From contig JAOTON010001129.1 of NCBI GenBank assembly GCA_034440635.1, forward strand, positions 744,001-808,000: 64,000 nucleotides of DNA. Reading direction: 5' to 3'. The stretch is from Lepas anatifera. Lineage: Eukaryota; Arthropoda; Thecostraca; Lepadidae. Each line of letters begins with the position of its first letter. Position 1 is the first letter of the stretch. A program made the position numbers and the translations under genes. Positions 44,261 to 57,660 of the stretch are shown in pieces. A model generated the notes under the pieces. It did not search any database. It was not told the origin of the DNA and worked only from the letters and a program-made list of their open reading frames with translations.

Positions 44261-44610
44261 AATACTTCGTATGCAAGAATTAAACCAGGATCCCGAAATC
44301 CATACAACTAAATATTCTGCTGTCTTTCATATCGTTCAAGACAGTAGTTTCTAACGTGGTTCTTTAACTGTATTTTTGCAATGGTACTTCTTCAATAATT
44401 GGGAACATGGGGCATATCATTTTATACCGTACTTTAGGCGCGGAACATGATAAAGAAAATTGTCCATAATTTGTTGCAGCAAAAGGTACTTGGAAATGCT
44501 GAGCCAAACGCGTATTGTGTGGGGAATGAAGTTGAAAAAGTGAAGAGATAGCTTCAGGCCTTGTTTGGTTCAACATTTAAAATAAAATGACGATTTTTTG
44601 TTCCAGGACC
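44261..44610. other. Spacer, nothing recognised
   Basis: AT-rich sequence with no feature. Confidence 0.4.
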
Positions 44611-45724
44611 ATAGGGGAGAGTGGGGTAAGATGCCCCATCGGGTAAGACGCCCCATCCCCTCTTTTGGCAATCCGGGCCACCACTGGTAAATATTATTGT
44701 TCTTGGTCGAAAGCAGAGGCTTTGATTGTTTCTTGCGCAAAAATTCAGTTTCCTCCTGTGAGTTGCGTGAAGCTGGTGGGTAAGTTTTTGTTTCGATGTT
44801 TTTCTAAGGAAAAAATGCTCACATAGGTTGCAGATATCTCGAAGAATATTGGATGCGTGCTTTGCTCGACTTCTAATTATGAATGATGGCATATTTAACT
44901 CAGCGTCTTTCCCCAGAGCAATATAGAGCCATTTGTTAGAGCAAACAACTATGTGTTAAACTTGGGGTTAGTCCAAACCTTACACGGGCAGCGCCACGGG
45001 ATTGTTACTGGGGCTACGGACCCTGGTGATGGCGGGAGGGGGGACGAGAACTTTGAATTGACCGTATTTGAAAAAGCTAATGACCATGAAGCTCATGAAC
45101 AAATTTACGTAGGTCAACGTAGGTAGATAATAGGGAGACAATAAAAATCTAGGTCGATTCCCAAAACTTGTCGGGAGACGTCCCCGCAGATTGGCGAGTT
45201 AGGGGATCCGTCCTCCCATTCCTGTCCTATGCTTTCAACGCGCATGACCGTACGTGTTAAATAATAACACACTGCAATCTGTCGCTTTGTGACTAACCTT
45301 TCCAATCGCAGGCCTCGCACCTGAATCCAGGCCACTAACGCAAGGAAACCAATAACAGCCAAATTTTGTGGTTGGTGCTTTCATTCGATAAAGCGAATCC
45401 CAGCTCAATCATTAAAACCTTGAGACAATTATTTGGGAGTTACCCGGACCTGGCCTGATGCCCCAACCGGAGAAGACCTCATGGCGGGTTCAGATCAAAC
45501 TGGTGTGGTGGAGGCAATTAAAGCAGTGAAATCAAAACTGACAAAACCGTAAAATATATTTTAAAACAATATTGGACAAAATCGGTCAATTTCGGCCAAT
45601 TAGGAAGGAGCTATGGCTGGACTGAATACCCTGGATTCGCCTATGAATGAGCTGGACCTTAAATATTCCACATGGTTAATCCTGCAAAGCTCCGAACCTG
45701 ATCTCTTACTTCGTCCCTACATTT

Positions 45725-46060
45725 GCCATCCCGGTAGCCCAGTTGGTAGAGCGTTGGGCTCCGGCCCACTGCTCAGGAACATGAAGTGGCAGTGCATGTC
45801 CAGGCTTGGGATCGGTTCTGAGACGCTTCGGCGCTCAATAGTTCATCCGATGAAGGTCGGCTGGCAAATGACTGGTGAAAGGGTGACCTGAGCGGGGCAG
45901 CTGTCCCCGTGATTTGTGGGACGTTTAACTTCGACTTTTAAATTAAATCTTCATCGCAGGAGTTGCTCGCTCCGATGGTAGGGGTAGGGTCTCCGCGACA
46001 AGTCCATTGATGACCTTAGTGAGACTCTGACTCCAAAAGCCGAACATGCAACAACATGCA
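45725..46060 (+). mobile_element. tRNA-derived SINE copy 2
   Basis: The head 'ggtagcccagttggtagagc' is almost a canonical tRNA start. The arm 'ttgggctccggcccac' would place anticodon CCG (Arg) in a 7-nt loop. The body and tail match copy 1 ('gtgacctgagcgg', 'attgatgaccttagtgagac'). It sits inside the 44611-47607 element, so it inserted after it or was carried with it. Confidence 0.88.
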
Positions 46061-46519
46061 TCTGAAAAAGGCTCTGGAAGACAGACTAGTTACAGAGGTT
46101 GCGAAAACAAAGGTATCTAAAAAGACGAGGACGAGGTAGGCAAAAGCTGTATAAGGGAAGAAAGACGGTGGGCATGACGATACCAGATATCTCATCTGCG
46201 GAGTGAGTTTTGTGTTCTCGTGCAAAGAATGGATCGAGTGCACTGCCTGGGAAGGCTGGGCCTGTGTGCCTTGACGAGAAGGCTAAGGTGGCTCTGCGCC
46301 ACAAATTATAGACTGGAAGCCTGTGATGGTTAGTGGGAGGAAGCTTCGAGTCACCACAAGCCATTTTACTGTCTGAAGTGAATGTTTTTGTACTTAACAA
46401 CGTCTGGCCCATATTTCTTTTAAAATTGAAACAAAGGGAACACAGAAAAGACAAGGTAGGGATTTAGGGGAGGTTCTCAGAAACATCGTACCAGTTTACC
46501 TACTTCATTTCGTACTTTG

Positions 46520-47155
<636 letters not shown>

Positions 47156-47789
47156 TTATCCTTGGTTTTTATCGTTAGTTTTACGTAACTTTGTTTTATC
47201 ATTTGACGTGGAAACGTGAAAAAACACCTCCATGTTTTGTCAATGAGTGTGAACGCTTCAAAATACATTCTGATTTCTGAATAATGCTTAAATGATTACC
47301 AATGAAGCTAAGAACTACGAAAAACTACTTCATCGACGATAGACCAAAATGGGGCAAGATGCCCAGGGGTGGGGCATCTTACCAAGCCCCAGGGGCGTCT
47401 TACCCACCCGATGGGGTAAGACGCCCCTTTGCAAGCCGCTAGTAAAATCTTAGGAGATATGATAATTTTCAGCAATTTCATCGACTCTATAAGGAAGATA
47501 AATTATCATGATACGACTTGGCATCTAAAGCAGCGCTGTTGGTACCGCTGTTATTCTATAATCCGGATTTCCCTAAACCCTGGGCATCTTACCCCACTCT
47601 CCCCTATCATGCACTTTTAAAAGTTTAAATTCGGTAAAAAGTTCATTTGATGGAAATAAAAATGTTTTTAGCTATTATTCTAAATGCCCGTTTTTGAAGT
47701 CTCAGAAGCCTATCCAATATTGAGGAATAGTTTCTTCCTCATATTATAGCACAATAATTCAAGTAAGGGAAAACAATGCTATTGTAAAG

Positions 47790-48445
47790 GTACAACAACC
47801 CACGTGCACTAAGGTAATATTTTGCCCTAGTCATTAATCCTAGACTTCTACTAACTAATGCCTCAGTACTAGCGATATGCCTGTCCCATTTAAGTTTTCA
47901 TCGACGAAAACCCCGAAGTATTTTACAACCAGCCCTATGAATGTTAGCACCATTTAAAATAACTGTTATATCACCAACAACATTTCCAGAGTAAATTTGA
48001 AAGTGTGGTTTCTCAGAGTTGAGAGATATACGATTGGAGTGAAACCATTGTTCAGTCTTAGGCAATACATACATATTATATTTGATGTATAATTTCCTTG
48101 TTCTTGGAAGAAATTATAATGGCCGTAACATCCGCAAAGTGGTAAAATTTTTTAAGTCCGAAATTCGATAGAGGTCATTTACATAAATTTTAAGGAGAAG
48201 GCGGCAAAGTATCGATCCCTGCGGTACTCCCATTTTCATTTGCTTTATGTAAGATATTTTTCCTTAATTTTTGTGACTTCATGTCTGTTTGACAAATATG
48301 AACAAAAAATTCCAGAAGTTTTCCTCGAACACCTAGACACTCAACGTTTTGCAAAAGAATGTTACAACTGCCAGTACCAAAAGCTTTTTTAAGTTCCAGG
48401 AATATTCCACACGAAATATAACACTTTTCTAGAGATTTTGATACA
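47790..48445 (-). pseudogene. LINE reverse-transcriptase fragment, heavily decayed
   Basis: The minus strand reads 'IFLELKKAFGTGSCNILLQ', 'VECLGVRGKLLEFF', 'GVPQGSILCRLLLKIYVNDL', 'FADVTAII' and 'FGVFVDENLN' across frames. These match RT blocks D--KAFDTV-H-ILL, GVPQGSIL-PLLF-IY-NDL, FADD and LGV-ID--L. The second catalytic D of FADD is V. An hAT-like end at 48454 abuts its 5' side. Confidence 0.8.
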
Positions 48446-48453
48446 GTATCATA

Positions 48454-49073
48454 CAGTGACGGATCTAGGATTTCGTTAAGGGGGGCCCAGGCTCGGAGGG
48501 CGCCGAACTTGGGGGCGCCGAACCTGAGGGGCGTTCCAATTTCAGTGTCGGATCTAGCCGGTCGGTTTGGGAGGGGCAAACCAAAGTCGAAAAGCAAAAA
48601 AAAACGTCACGCAGTAAAAAGCTGCGCTACCAATATCACTTCCCTGTAGAATTTTGGGTATTTGAGGCGAAAAGCCAAAAAAAACTTCACGGGGTGAAAA
48701 ATATGGGCTCGAGATACTTCTTCCTATCCAAGGCTGGCTATACTATGCCTTGCTATACTATGGAGGCCTGGCTATACTATAACTGAGAATTATTGATATT
48801 TACTCCATGATTCCAATGAAGGGCTGTGCCCGAATATATAATCTTCAGTGTTTTTTTACATTTCCGGATTCGAAGGGACAGGCCAGGGAACATCTTATCA
48901 ACTTATGTTCTATTTGAAGTTGAGAGTTGGAACACCAAAATCTTGCTTATAAACTAAGAAGGAGTAGGGGAAAAAAGGAGGTTGATCGCTTTGGGGGCGA
49001 AAACGCAGTTTTGCCCCGAGCTTTTTCGTTTGGAGGGAATGCCTTTTTCCCCTCCCCCTTGGATCCGCCACTG
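48454..49073. mobile_element. hAT-type MITE (48543-49073) beside a truncated hAT end
   Basis: A left end CAGTGTCGGATCTAG begins at 48543. The right end, complement of CAGTGGCGGATCCAA, finishes at 49073. The flanks TCCAATTT (48535-48542) and GCCAATTT (49074-49081) agree at 7 of 8 bases. A second left end CAGTGACGGATCTAGG at 48454 has no partner, so the 531-bp element probably inserted into an older relative. Confidence 0.65.
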
Positions 49074-49300
49074 GCCAATTTACCACCAAAAAGGCGGCCA
49101 GTGTCAATGAAGAACGCGTTTAAAAAAGGATTTGTACATGCTTATTTTCATGAAAGCTTCCTCTTAGTGAGGACATGTTCACGTTTACCATCAAGCATAT
49201 TTCGGGCCAGCTAACGACTGGTATCGTGGTAGAAAATGCTGAAAGCACCCACTGACACTAACTGGAGCGCGATGAGCAAATAATATAGTTATATTCGGTC
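49074..49300. other. Spacer, nothing recognised
   Basis: No feature seen. Confidence 0.4.
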
Positions 49301-49399
49301 ATGGTAAAAACTGAGGTGTCGTATCCACCACCTCCACTTATCACAGTTGTCCTGGCTAACGGCTCAATACTGAAATACCCGATTGACGCTAACCTGAGC

Positions 49400-50150
49400 C
49401 TCATAGGCCGCAGAACCTCTGCGGGCCTGGGCCCCTGAGTTTTCGGTGACTTCCCTGAGTTTATATCGAGTCCCCTCAGCTGATCTGGGACCGCTTTATT
49501 TAACCAGGCTTTCACACTGAACTTGAAATCTATATGTCGCCGCTGAAGCCTATTAAGCTTTTTGGGGCTCTTTTATTGATATAGGGCCCCCTCAACCGGT
49601 CCTGGGCCCTCTGAGCTAAAAGCTGGAGCTCTGAGCTCGGCGCCCCAAGCTGGATTAGTGTCCCTTAAGCTGGTCAGGGTCCCCTGGGTTGGTATTGTTT
49701 TCGTTTAACTGATATAGATCCCTTCAGCTTGTTTGGGGCCCGTTGTGGGTATCTGGGCACTAGTTAGTCGAGGCACCCAGCTAGTCTGGCCCTATTAGTT
49801 TTATGGGCCTTCTGAGCATCTGCAGGTTCCCCTCAGAGTGTCTGGGCCCCATGAGTTGAAAATTGGACCCCTGGGTTAGTTTTGGGTTCCTGAGCTTATT
49901 TAGAAACCGTTTAAATAGGTAGGCACCCCACGCTGGTCTTGAGAATCCTGTGTTGGCGCTGAGGTCAAATGAGCTCATCGGGGGCCCTTATCTGGGGCCC
50001 CCTTAACTGGCACGGGCAGCTCAGCTGATTTTGAAGACCCAAAATCCCTCCTACCGGATTCCACCCACGCCAGATTTCCTGACTCCCTGAGGGCCCCTGG
50101 GGGCCATTGGGGATTTTTCCCGCGATCAGCGCTAGGGCCCCTCCCCGAGA
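49400..50150 (-). repeat. Degenerate GGGCCC/ctgag-agctg minisatellite
   Basis: Irregular ~25-35-bp units contain 'gggcccc', 'ctgagctg' or 'cagctg' (for example 'gggccccctcaaccgg', 'ggcccgttgtgg', 'gggccctctgagc'). This is the reverse-strand version of the arrays at 53140-54760 and 55630-56480. No real ORF. Confidence 0.7.
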
Positions 50151-50269
50151 CAAAGCTTACAACATGTATCTGTGTATATACTCTAGCATCTGCCAGAGTT
50201 GAGCTAGAATCATTTTTAGGCACACTTCGCTTCCTCTCGTTACGGCAAATCATCAAATAATGCATAATA

Positions 50270-50660
50270 TGACTATACTAGGTCAAAACATAAAAATGAC
50301 CTGACCTAAGGCTAGTTCAAGGTCACCATCTAGCCTAGCATAGTCAGTATGCATATGAATCAACTCACAATAGCAATAAAATATGGTATCAAAATACGGG
50401 TTTTATCAATATCTCCTGCAAAGCAACTAACCCAAGTCTTAAAACCTGCTTAGGAAGCCCCAGATGAACTCTCAGAGGTGACATTATACATCATTCGATT
50501 CGCAGCGATGAGAGGAATCCAATGATGCATAAATATTTGCTCTAGCTCCCCTGATGGCAGATCTAAGAGAGAAACGTACACTGCTCTGTTGTAAGCCTAT
50601 GGAATCTTCTTTGACCTATGCTGACCTCAATATTGACTTGACATGAAAATTCTTCGTATA
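50270..50660 (+). repeat. Family R fragment
   Basis: 'aatgacctgacctaagg', 'ctagcatagtcagtatgcat', 'atggtatcaa', 'aaacctgcttaggaagcccc' and 'agatgaactctcagaggtg' follow the same order as in copy B (15130-15320). The hairpin end is absent. Confidence 0.75.
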
Positions 50661-52030
50661 AAATCGCTTCGTCTTGTCAAGAGCTTTCCAACACCACCCA
50701 TAATTTTCCTTTAGCTTTCGTGGGGACCGAGATACGAAGGGGGGCGCATCATGCAAGGGACCCCAGCTGGGCATGTTAAAATGGTACAAGAATGGTAAAA
50801 CAGTGTACCTCAACTTCCCACTCTTTGCATAGAATCGTACCATCCACTGTATTTTCCTGGAGTAAATACGCAATAAATGTCAGCTGTAGATGTCTAATGT
50901 GCAAAGCCAAGCTTGCTGAAGCATGTGGGGTTGATTCACCCAGCATGTCAACCTCAAACTTTGGTTCACATCACTAGAAGCATGGGCGCCGAAAGCGGGG
51001 GGAATCTCCCCTGTTGGCCAACCAAAAGGATGCCCCTCCAAATTCTTGGTCCATCGCCATTCATGCTGTCAGGTACCAAATATGCTCAAAATTTGCCTTC
51101 CCAGGTCAGCACCAGCTGGGGTCTGTCCCCCCCCCTGTAAAAACTCTGTGATGGTGCCCCTAACTGGAAGGGGTGCCGATGTGAGGCATCATGTGACTTG
51201 CTGACACATGGAATTCACAAATGGTACCAAACTTAAGCCTGATACTGCACCACTTTAGAGCTTGATTCTTTTAAGGTATCAAAGTATGAATCCCAATAGC
51301 ATGACAAAATGATCAACATCAGGAAACTTCTTTAGTTACTTCTTAGTTATCTTAGGAAACCCAGTATCTTTTTGGTAAATGAGCAATGCAACCAACAAAG
51401 CTACGCCATCTTATTATGGTGAATTAGCATTACTGCCTGTTGGTATATTTTAGAAACAGGGATAATCTGTACATATCCTGTATTTCACTTGGAACCACCT
51501 TGAAGCCAACCTCTTAAAGTGACAAGAAAAGCCTGACCTCGCCTGAAAAGCAGATATAGCTCTATTTCAATAATAAACAAAATGTTTTGTATTGCTCATT
51601 CAGCAAAGTATGGCAGCAGGCCAGACGAGTCGCACCAGCCATCTAAAATTCTCACACCGTCAGCCATCAAAAATTAGCATCGATCTGCCATATACCAGGA
51701 GAAAAGCGCACTCATTCCCACCCACACGATGCAATGCTACCTCTCTTATTAGTTAGTTAGTTGAGGACTTTTTATTTAGCCCCTCCTATGTCTTTATAAC
51801 CATTTAGCCATTATTTGTTAGACTTTCATTGTCACCTTCCTCACACCAGTCTCAGAAATTTGCACCAGGTTGATAAAATTCGCACCACTCGCTCCTGTCG
51901 CCAAGGGCACTGGCACCGACAAGATATCGTCAAAAATGTCATACTTTGCATGCTAGTGTATTGCTAGTTGCATAGCATATATACCCAAGCAAACCTGAGA
52001 AACCAAGATAAATAATAATTTTCCAGTAGC
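50661..52030. other. No gene recognised; G-rich MITE-like patch
   Basis: 'gcatgggcgccgaaagcggg' near 50980-51000 resembles the start of a small DNA element, but I cannot pair it. The remainder is plain AT-rich sequence. Confidence 0.35.
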
Positions 52031-52032
52031 TG

Positions 52033-52460
52033 TGCTGGGGGCCGTTTAATCGGGCCGACCAGCAAATGGTGGAGAAGGTACAGAGACGTGCAACTCGTAT
52101 GATCCCCTCACTACGCCTTTTACCTTATATGGATAGGCTCCGAAGTCTAGATCTCCCGTCATTGTATTACCGTAGACGAAGAGGAGATATGGTGAAAATG
52201 TTTCAGTTGTTACATGGGAGGGTCGATCTGGACTACTCAGACTTCGTAGCACTAAACACAAACACACGGACTAGAGGCCACCCGCTGAAACTGACCAAAC
52301 CCACAGCTCAGACCAGGGTCCGCCGATGAGTGTTTGGGGTTCGAGCCGTCTCTGACTGGAACTCTCTACCCAAGTCTGTAGTTTCTTCACATTCCGGAAA
52401 CTCAAAATGAGATACGGATCTAAGCCTCTGCCGTTGACTCGGTCTTTGAAAGAATAGCGA
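52033..52460 (+). pseudogene. LINE reverse-transcriptase C-terminal fragment
   Basis: The frame reads 'CWGPFNRADQQMVEKVQRRA', 'TRMIPSLRLLPYMDRL', 'LDLPSLYYRRRRGDMVKMF' and 'HGRVDLDYSDF', then after a stop 'VFGVRAVSDWNSLPKSV'. This is the typical end of CR1/Jockey/RTE-like RTs (E-VQRRATK-I, RL--L-L-SL-YRR-RGD-I-M-K, WN-LP--V). Only the C-terminal part remains. Confidence 0.85.
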
Positions 52461-53140
52461 TTATAACGTAGTGTGCGTTTTTTAATCTAGTCCTCAACGA
52501 AAACGTGTTAGCAGCAGACAACATTAGCGTTTGAAATCAAAATACATTTCAATGCTCAAGCCTAGCGTAATCTCCTTCTGAAAAGTCTTACGACCCTAGC
52601 AGTGGATGCATCATTATAGCCCTAAACGATTATTACGATGTAAGTATTTTGATAAAATGATGACCAAAAATTCTTAGGCATGCTACAGTGTGGCGATATC
52701 TAGGTCCAGTATGCTGTTTCCATAAAATTGGCTTAGTTTCTGAGCTCTTTCTCCCCCTCTTTCACTTGATGGTTTTCCCTCTAAATTTCCATGACAAAAA
52801 ATGCACCATACACCAAAGGAAATTTTGGAAAAATAAAATTATGCCGCGAAAATTCGTTCCTTGAATGTGTGAAAAATTTATAGTTTTCATTAAACCACCT
52901 TCTTGATACTTTTCCGTGTATAGAATCATGGGTCCCGCCGCTGCGGGTACGGGGAGACGCGTCCCCCACTTTTGAGAGTGGGAGAGGACGGAGTATGTTT
53001 TGCCCCCCTTCGCCCACCACGTTTCACGCATTGTCCCATCACGTTATCCCGAGTGCTGAAACCATAGTGAATAACAAAGAGCGAGCCTCCTACAGACACC
53101 AATTACAACCACAATTTTTTCCGATACATGACTGCGGTTC
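52461..53140. other. No recognised feature
   Basis: AT-rich sequence with short frames only. Confidence 0.4.
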
Positions 53141-54760
53141 AGACACCCAATTTGGTCTCTCAGGGCCCTTCACTGGTTCAGGGATCCCGAGATCAAGTCA
53201 GAAACCTTCTGCAAAATATATTCTCAGTGGGCCCCAAGCCAGGGTGCCAGACGAGCTAAGGGCTCTAAAAAGCTCAGGGGCACCAGATCAGCACAATGTG
53301 CCCAGACAAACTAATTGGATCCCTACTAGTTAAACAGGCCCAATGCCACTTCAATGGACACCAATCCAGCTAGGGGCCCTAAGACCAAGTCAGGAACCTC
53401 TTGCATAATTCTTCTCAGGGGCCCTAGGCTAGCTCAGGACTTCCTTTGAAATTCTACCTCAGGGGCTCTTTTTAGCTCAGGGGGCCCCAAATCAGCTTGA
53501 ACCCTAATATCACTCCAATAAGCTCCTGTACAATACCCTCCCAAGGACCCATAGCAGCCCAAAGGTTTTTTTTTGCGAAACCCTCTCTCAAGAGGTCCAA
53601 TGTAAATTCAGGGGGCCCAGGCCAACACCCTCAGCTCAGGAGGCCCATACAGACTAAGAGGGCCAGATCAGCTGGGTGCCTCGACGAACTCACGAAGCCC
53701 CAGATGAGCACAAGGGGTCGCAAACAAGCCACAGGGGCCCATTTGTTAAACGGACCCGATACCAACCCAGGGGCACTTGTAAGCTCAAGTAACACTAAAC
53801 CAGCTAGGGGCCCATAAAACCGAGTCAAAAACCTCTTATGTAGCTCCTCTCAGGGGCCCTTACCAGCTAGGGTGACACCAAACCCAGTCGCATCCCAAGA
53901 CAAAGTCAGTAAGCTCCTGTACGATACTCTTTTAGAGTACCAGATCCGCCCAGGGACCCCTTGCAAAACTCCCTCTCAGATGGCCCAAACCCAACTCAGG
54001 GGACCCAAGATTAGCCGAGAGGGACCATTCCAGTTAAGAGGTTCCAGACCAGATAAGAGGCCCCTGACGACTCAAAAAGCGCCAGTGCCAGCACCGGGGT
54101 TTCAAGATCAGCGAGAAGAGCCTGACCATCTCAAAGGGCCTCAGATCAGCTCAGGTTCCCAGACCCGCTGTGAGGATCCTAAATCGGCTTAGCAGGCCCG
54201 AAAAACTCAGGGGCCAAACCAGTTGGGCCCCCGACGATTTCAAGGGCCCTAAATCAGCACAATAGGGCCCGGACAGGCTAAAAGACCCACACCCGCTTAA
54301 AGAGCCCAATACCAGCTCAGGGGCCCTTACCAGCTCAAGGGAAAGCAATCCAGATAGGGGCCTTATGACCAAGCTATGGACCTCCTAAGTAAATCCTTTC
54401 AGGGGCCCTAGACTAGTTCATGATCCCTGAGCCAGTTTAGGGTCTAAGGCTGAGCCTGTAAGCTCATGTGCAATATCATCTTACGGCCCCCAAAACAGTC
54501 CTGCCTGCAAAACTCCCTCTCCGGCAGCTCACAACCAACTCAGGGGGCCCAAGACCAGCTGATACCAGTTAACAGGTCCCGACAAGCGCAGGGCACTCCA
54601 GTGTCAACGCATGTGTTTCAAGATCAGTGTGGGGGCCTGGTTATCTTAAGAGCCAGATCAGCTGAGGGGACTCCATATCGCGTCAGATGACCCACCAACA
54701 ACTCAGGGGGCCCCGGCCTGTTCAGGGACCCCAAAAACTGTGACCAAGATGGGTTCTTGA
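53140..54760 (+). repeat. Large degenerate CAGGGGCCC/cagctca minisatellite
   Basis: About 50 irregular units of ~25-35 bp, such as 'caggggccctaggctagctc' and 'caagaccagct'. Units are strongly diverged. Open frames through it are low-complexity and not genes. Confidence 0.8.
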
Positions 54761-55629
54761 TCTGGCCTTTGAATTGTAGTTTTCGTAGCGGTGGACCTCG
54801 TTGTATGCGATGGACAGACGTTGTTTCTCAGTCCAACATATATTTATAACTATACACCTGGCGTTGTGAAACAGGTGCGTAACTTAGCAGCTCTAACACT
54901 TTTAATATCAGCACTTTTCTCTAAGATTCACATTTCGCCAATCCGTTCGGCAGAGTCTTCTCGTCGCTATGGCGATGTTGACACACGAATGCATACGCTC
55001 ATTTCGGGCAGAGCCTTCTCGTCGCTATGGCGATTATGGTACAAGACTGCATTCCTAAGCCTAACGTCGGCTGTTTATATACGATTTGAAACCGGATCTG
55101 AGTCAGCATTCCGAGAGAATCTGATGTCATCAAAGACCAATGAGGTTTGACTGTTCTTATCTCTGACCAATAGAAAAATAGTGGGCCTCTCGTGATTCCT
55201 GGAAGGTGTACCACAAATCCGCTGAGTCAGCTGATATTCTGCTCAGTCAGAGGGTACCTGGTAGTTCTTGTTACAGCTAAAAATAGACCATTATCATGCA
55301 CAGCATCCTGCCGTCCTGCATGAACTGCTGAGGTAGTATCCGCTCGGACCCAATGGAATGCGCTATTCCTAGAAGTCTGTGATGCTTTCTCACGGGGTGG
55401 TTGGTTGCTGGGTGGTAACAGAGAGGTTACTAGGCAGAGTGGCCTTGTGAGTCATCGTGGCGATGACTGACAGCACGTGGGCTGATAAACGACTGGACAT
55501 GAAGCCAGCGTCAATGACTTACTTATTGGGCGGCGAAGCTATGCATTAAGTTGAGTTGAATTTGGAACTTATATGTTCATAAATTTTGGTAGTTTTTAGA
55601 GAAGTGAACAAAAATCTTTGTCACAAAAA
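54761..55629. other. No gene recognised; short direct repeat
   Basis: 'cttctcgtcgctatggcgat' occurs at 54957-54976 and 55016-55035, each preceded by 'ggcagag' and containing the palindrome TCGCTATGGCGA in near form. Nothing else is recognised. Confidence 0.45.
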
Positions 55630-56480
55630 CACTCAGGGGGTTCAGAAAAACTCAGAGGACGATACCGAGGGGCATCAAGCTCAAGTCTAGAACCTCCTGT
55701 GCAAGAGTCTCTCAGGGGCCCCTAGAACAGCTGGGGGCCTCTAGTGAAGCTCCATCTCAGTAGGTATAAAAGCAACTCAGGGGTTCCAGAACATCTCATG
55801 GGTTGCAGAATATCTCAGGGGTCCCAAAAACATCTGAGGAAGGTCCTATGCCAATTTAGGAGGGTAAGACAAGATAAAAGGCCCCAAAGAGCTCAGGGAG
55901 TCCAAGTGTCGACTTGCGGGTCCATATCAGCTCATGTGTCTCAAGATAAGCGGGTCCCAGAACAGACCAAGGGCGCCTGCGAAGCTTGGATCTCAGGAGT
56001 CACAAATTCAACTCAGGGATGCAGACCAGCTCAGGGGTCCGAAGACCATATGGTAGGCCCCATACAAATTCAGGGGCCACGGGCCAGATAAGGGGCCCAC
56101 GATGAGCTGAGGGGCTCATGTTCCAACTCTTAGGGGTCCAGTCTAGCCCAGGGTTCTCAGGATCACTGCGGGGGACCCGACCATGTACAGGGCCCAGACC
56201 AGTAAGGGCCCACACCATTCCAGGGGTCCAAGCCAGTTGCAGGCCTTAGTCTATTTCAGGGACCGAGGACTAGCTTAACTTCACAGGATCCCAAAACTGC
56301 TAAATGAGGGGGGTAACACCAACGCAGGGGCTCCACGCCAATTCAGAGGTCCGGTCAAGCTAAGAGGCCCTGAATCACCTCAAGAAGCGCTAAATCAACT
56401 TAGGGGCCCATACTAGCTCAGGGGTCGTAACACCGCTCGGAGACCTTAACACGCGAAGTTCAGGGGTCTTAAAGTGCCCC
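55630..56480 (+). repeat. Degenerate CAGGGG..ccagctca minisatellite, second block
   Basis: Same composition and unit style as 53140-54760 ('ctcaggggtcccaaaa', 'agaccagctcaggggtcc'). It ends at 'cccacctattttccaaggtg', a block also found inverted at 39396. Confidence 0.75.
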
Positions 56481-56599
56481 CACCTATTTTCCAAGGTGCC
56501 CGGAGATCCGTTCGCCGCCAGGATACGCTAGTCGGCCACATTTGAGAGAACGTATGAGTGCGTAGATTGGTGAACAAATTTCAAAAAATTAGTTTAATT

Positions 56600-57660
56600 T
56601 TTCTTACTTGTAGGCTTTCAAATTCAGACTTATATTTTGAGACCGTCGCAATCGCGCAGTCGCACCAGTTCGCCTGCCCTGTAGACTGAGTGGTGACGTA
56701 ATAACATCATATGATATTGCTAACAAATGGGCTAAAATTTCTGCTTTAGATCAGGGATCATCAGGCTCTAAATTACGTTTTGCCTTTCTATAAAATTATT
56801 TCGAATCCAAATTATCCCACGATGCTTTAGATGTGAGCATAGGAGCTAAGCTCAGAACCCTTATTAAAGAAACGTAAGAAATAAAATTATAGCTTCATAT
56901 AATCGGGTTACATGTCAAAGACACCTTTGGCACTGGGGTCAATGATCAAGGACATTGACCCCATTGTTCCGGACAGATGGCATTACTCAGCATAAGGTAT
57001 GCGATGCTATGACTTCATAGTTTGGGTTACTCACTGTCAAGGTCAATGTCACTGGTCAAAATCAAAGGCTTTTTCAAGATCAAACCCTCATTTCTGCCCA
57101 AAAGCTGCTACAGTGCCAGTTGCATTGTACATTATTGGGAATAGGTCTTGTTAATCATAAACCTTGAATGGCCTTGACATAAAATTTTCTGACGGCATTG
57201 AGTTGGACCTTCCCTCTAATGACATTAGTTCACTTTCAGTGTATTACCGCTTTTCTGCATAATCATGGTATTTCCCTAAAGGTTTCCAGCACGATCCATA
57301 TCCTCTGTGAAAGGCCGACTTAGAGTGCTGCTTAGTTCAGCTGAGGGACCTCTACAACCTCCCTTGACCTTGAAGATACTGAGCTAGATCAATGAAACTT
57401 AGCCATAATGTAGATCACCATCGCCCTCACGCACCTCTCAACGGGCGATTTCAAACCCTCTTGGTTTCCGAGATCTCAGGGAGAGGGGGGGCACTTCAGG
57501 ACCCTTCACTGCACGTTGACGCGACCCTTCTCCAATGCGCGTGTTAAGATAAGAGCATAGTCCAACGCTAAATCACGTATCCTCTGTGAAAGACCGACCT
57601 AGGGTGCTGCTTAGTTCAGCTGAGGGACCCTAGACCAGCTCGGGGGCCCGTACTTTTCCT
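56600..57660. repeat. Family R-like sequence with a ~60-bp direct repeat
   Basis: TGACC/AGGTCA-type clusters occur at 56940-57065. 'cctctgtgaaaggccgactt' at 57300 and 'cctctgtgaaagaccgacct' at 57581 start two copies of a ~60-bp segment that continue through 'gtgctgcttagttcagctga'. No coding sequence. Confidence 0.45.
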
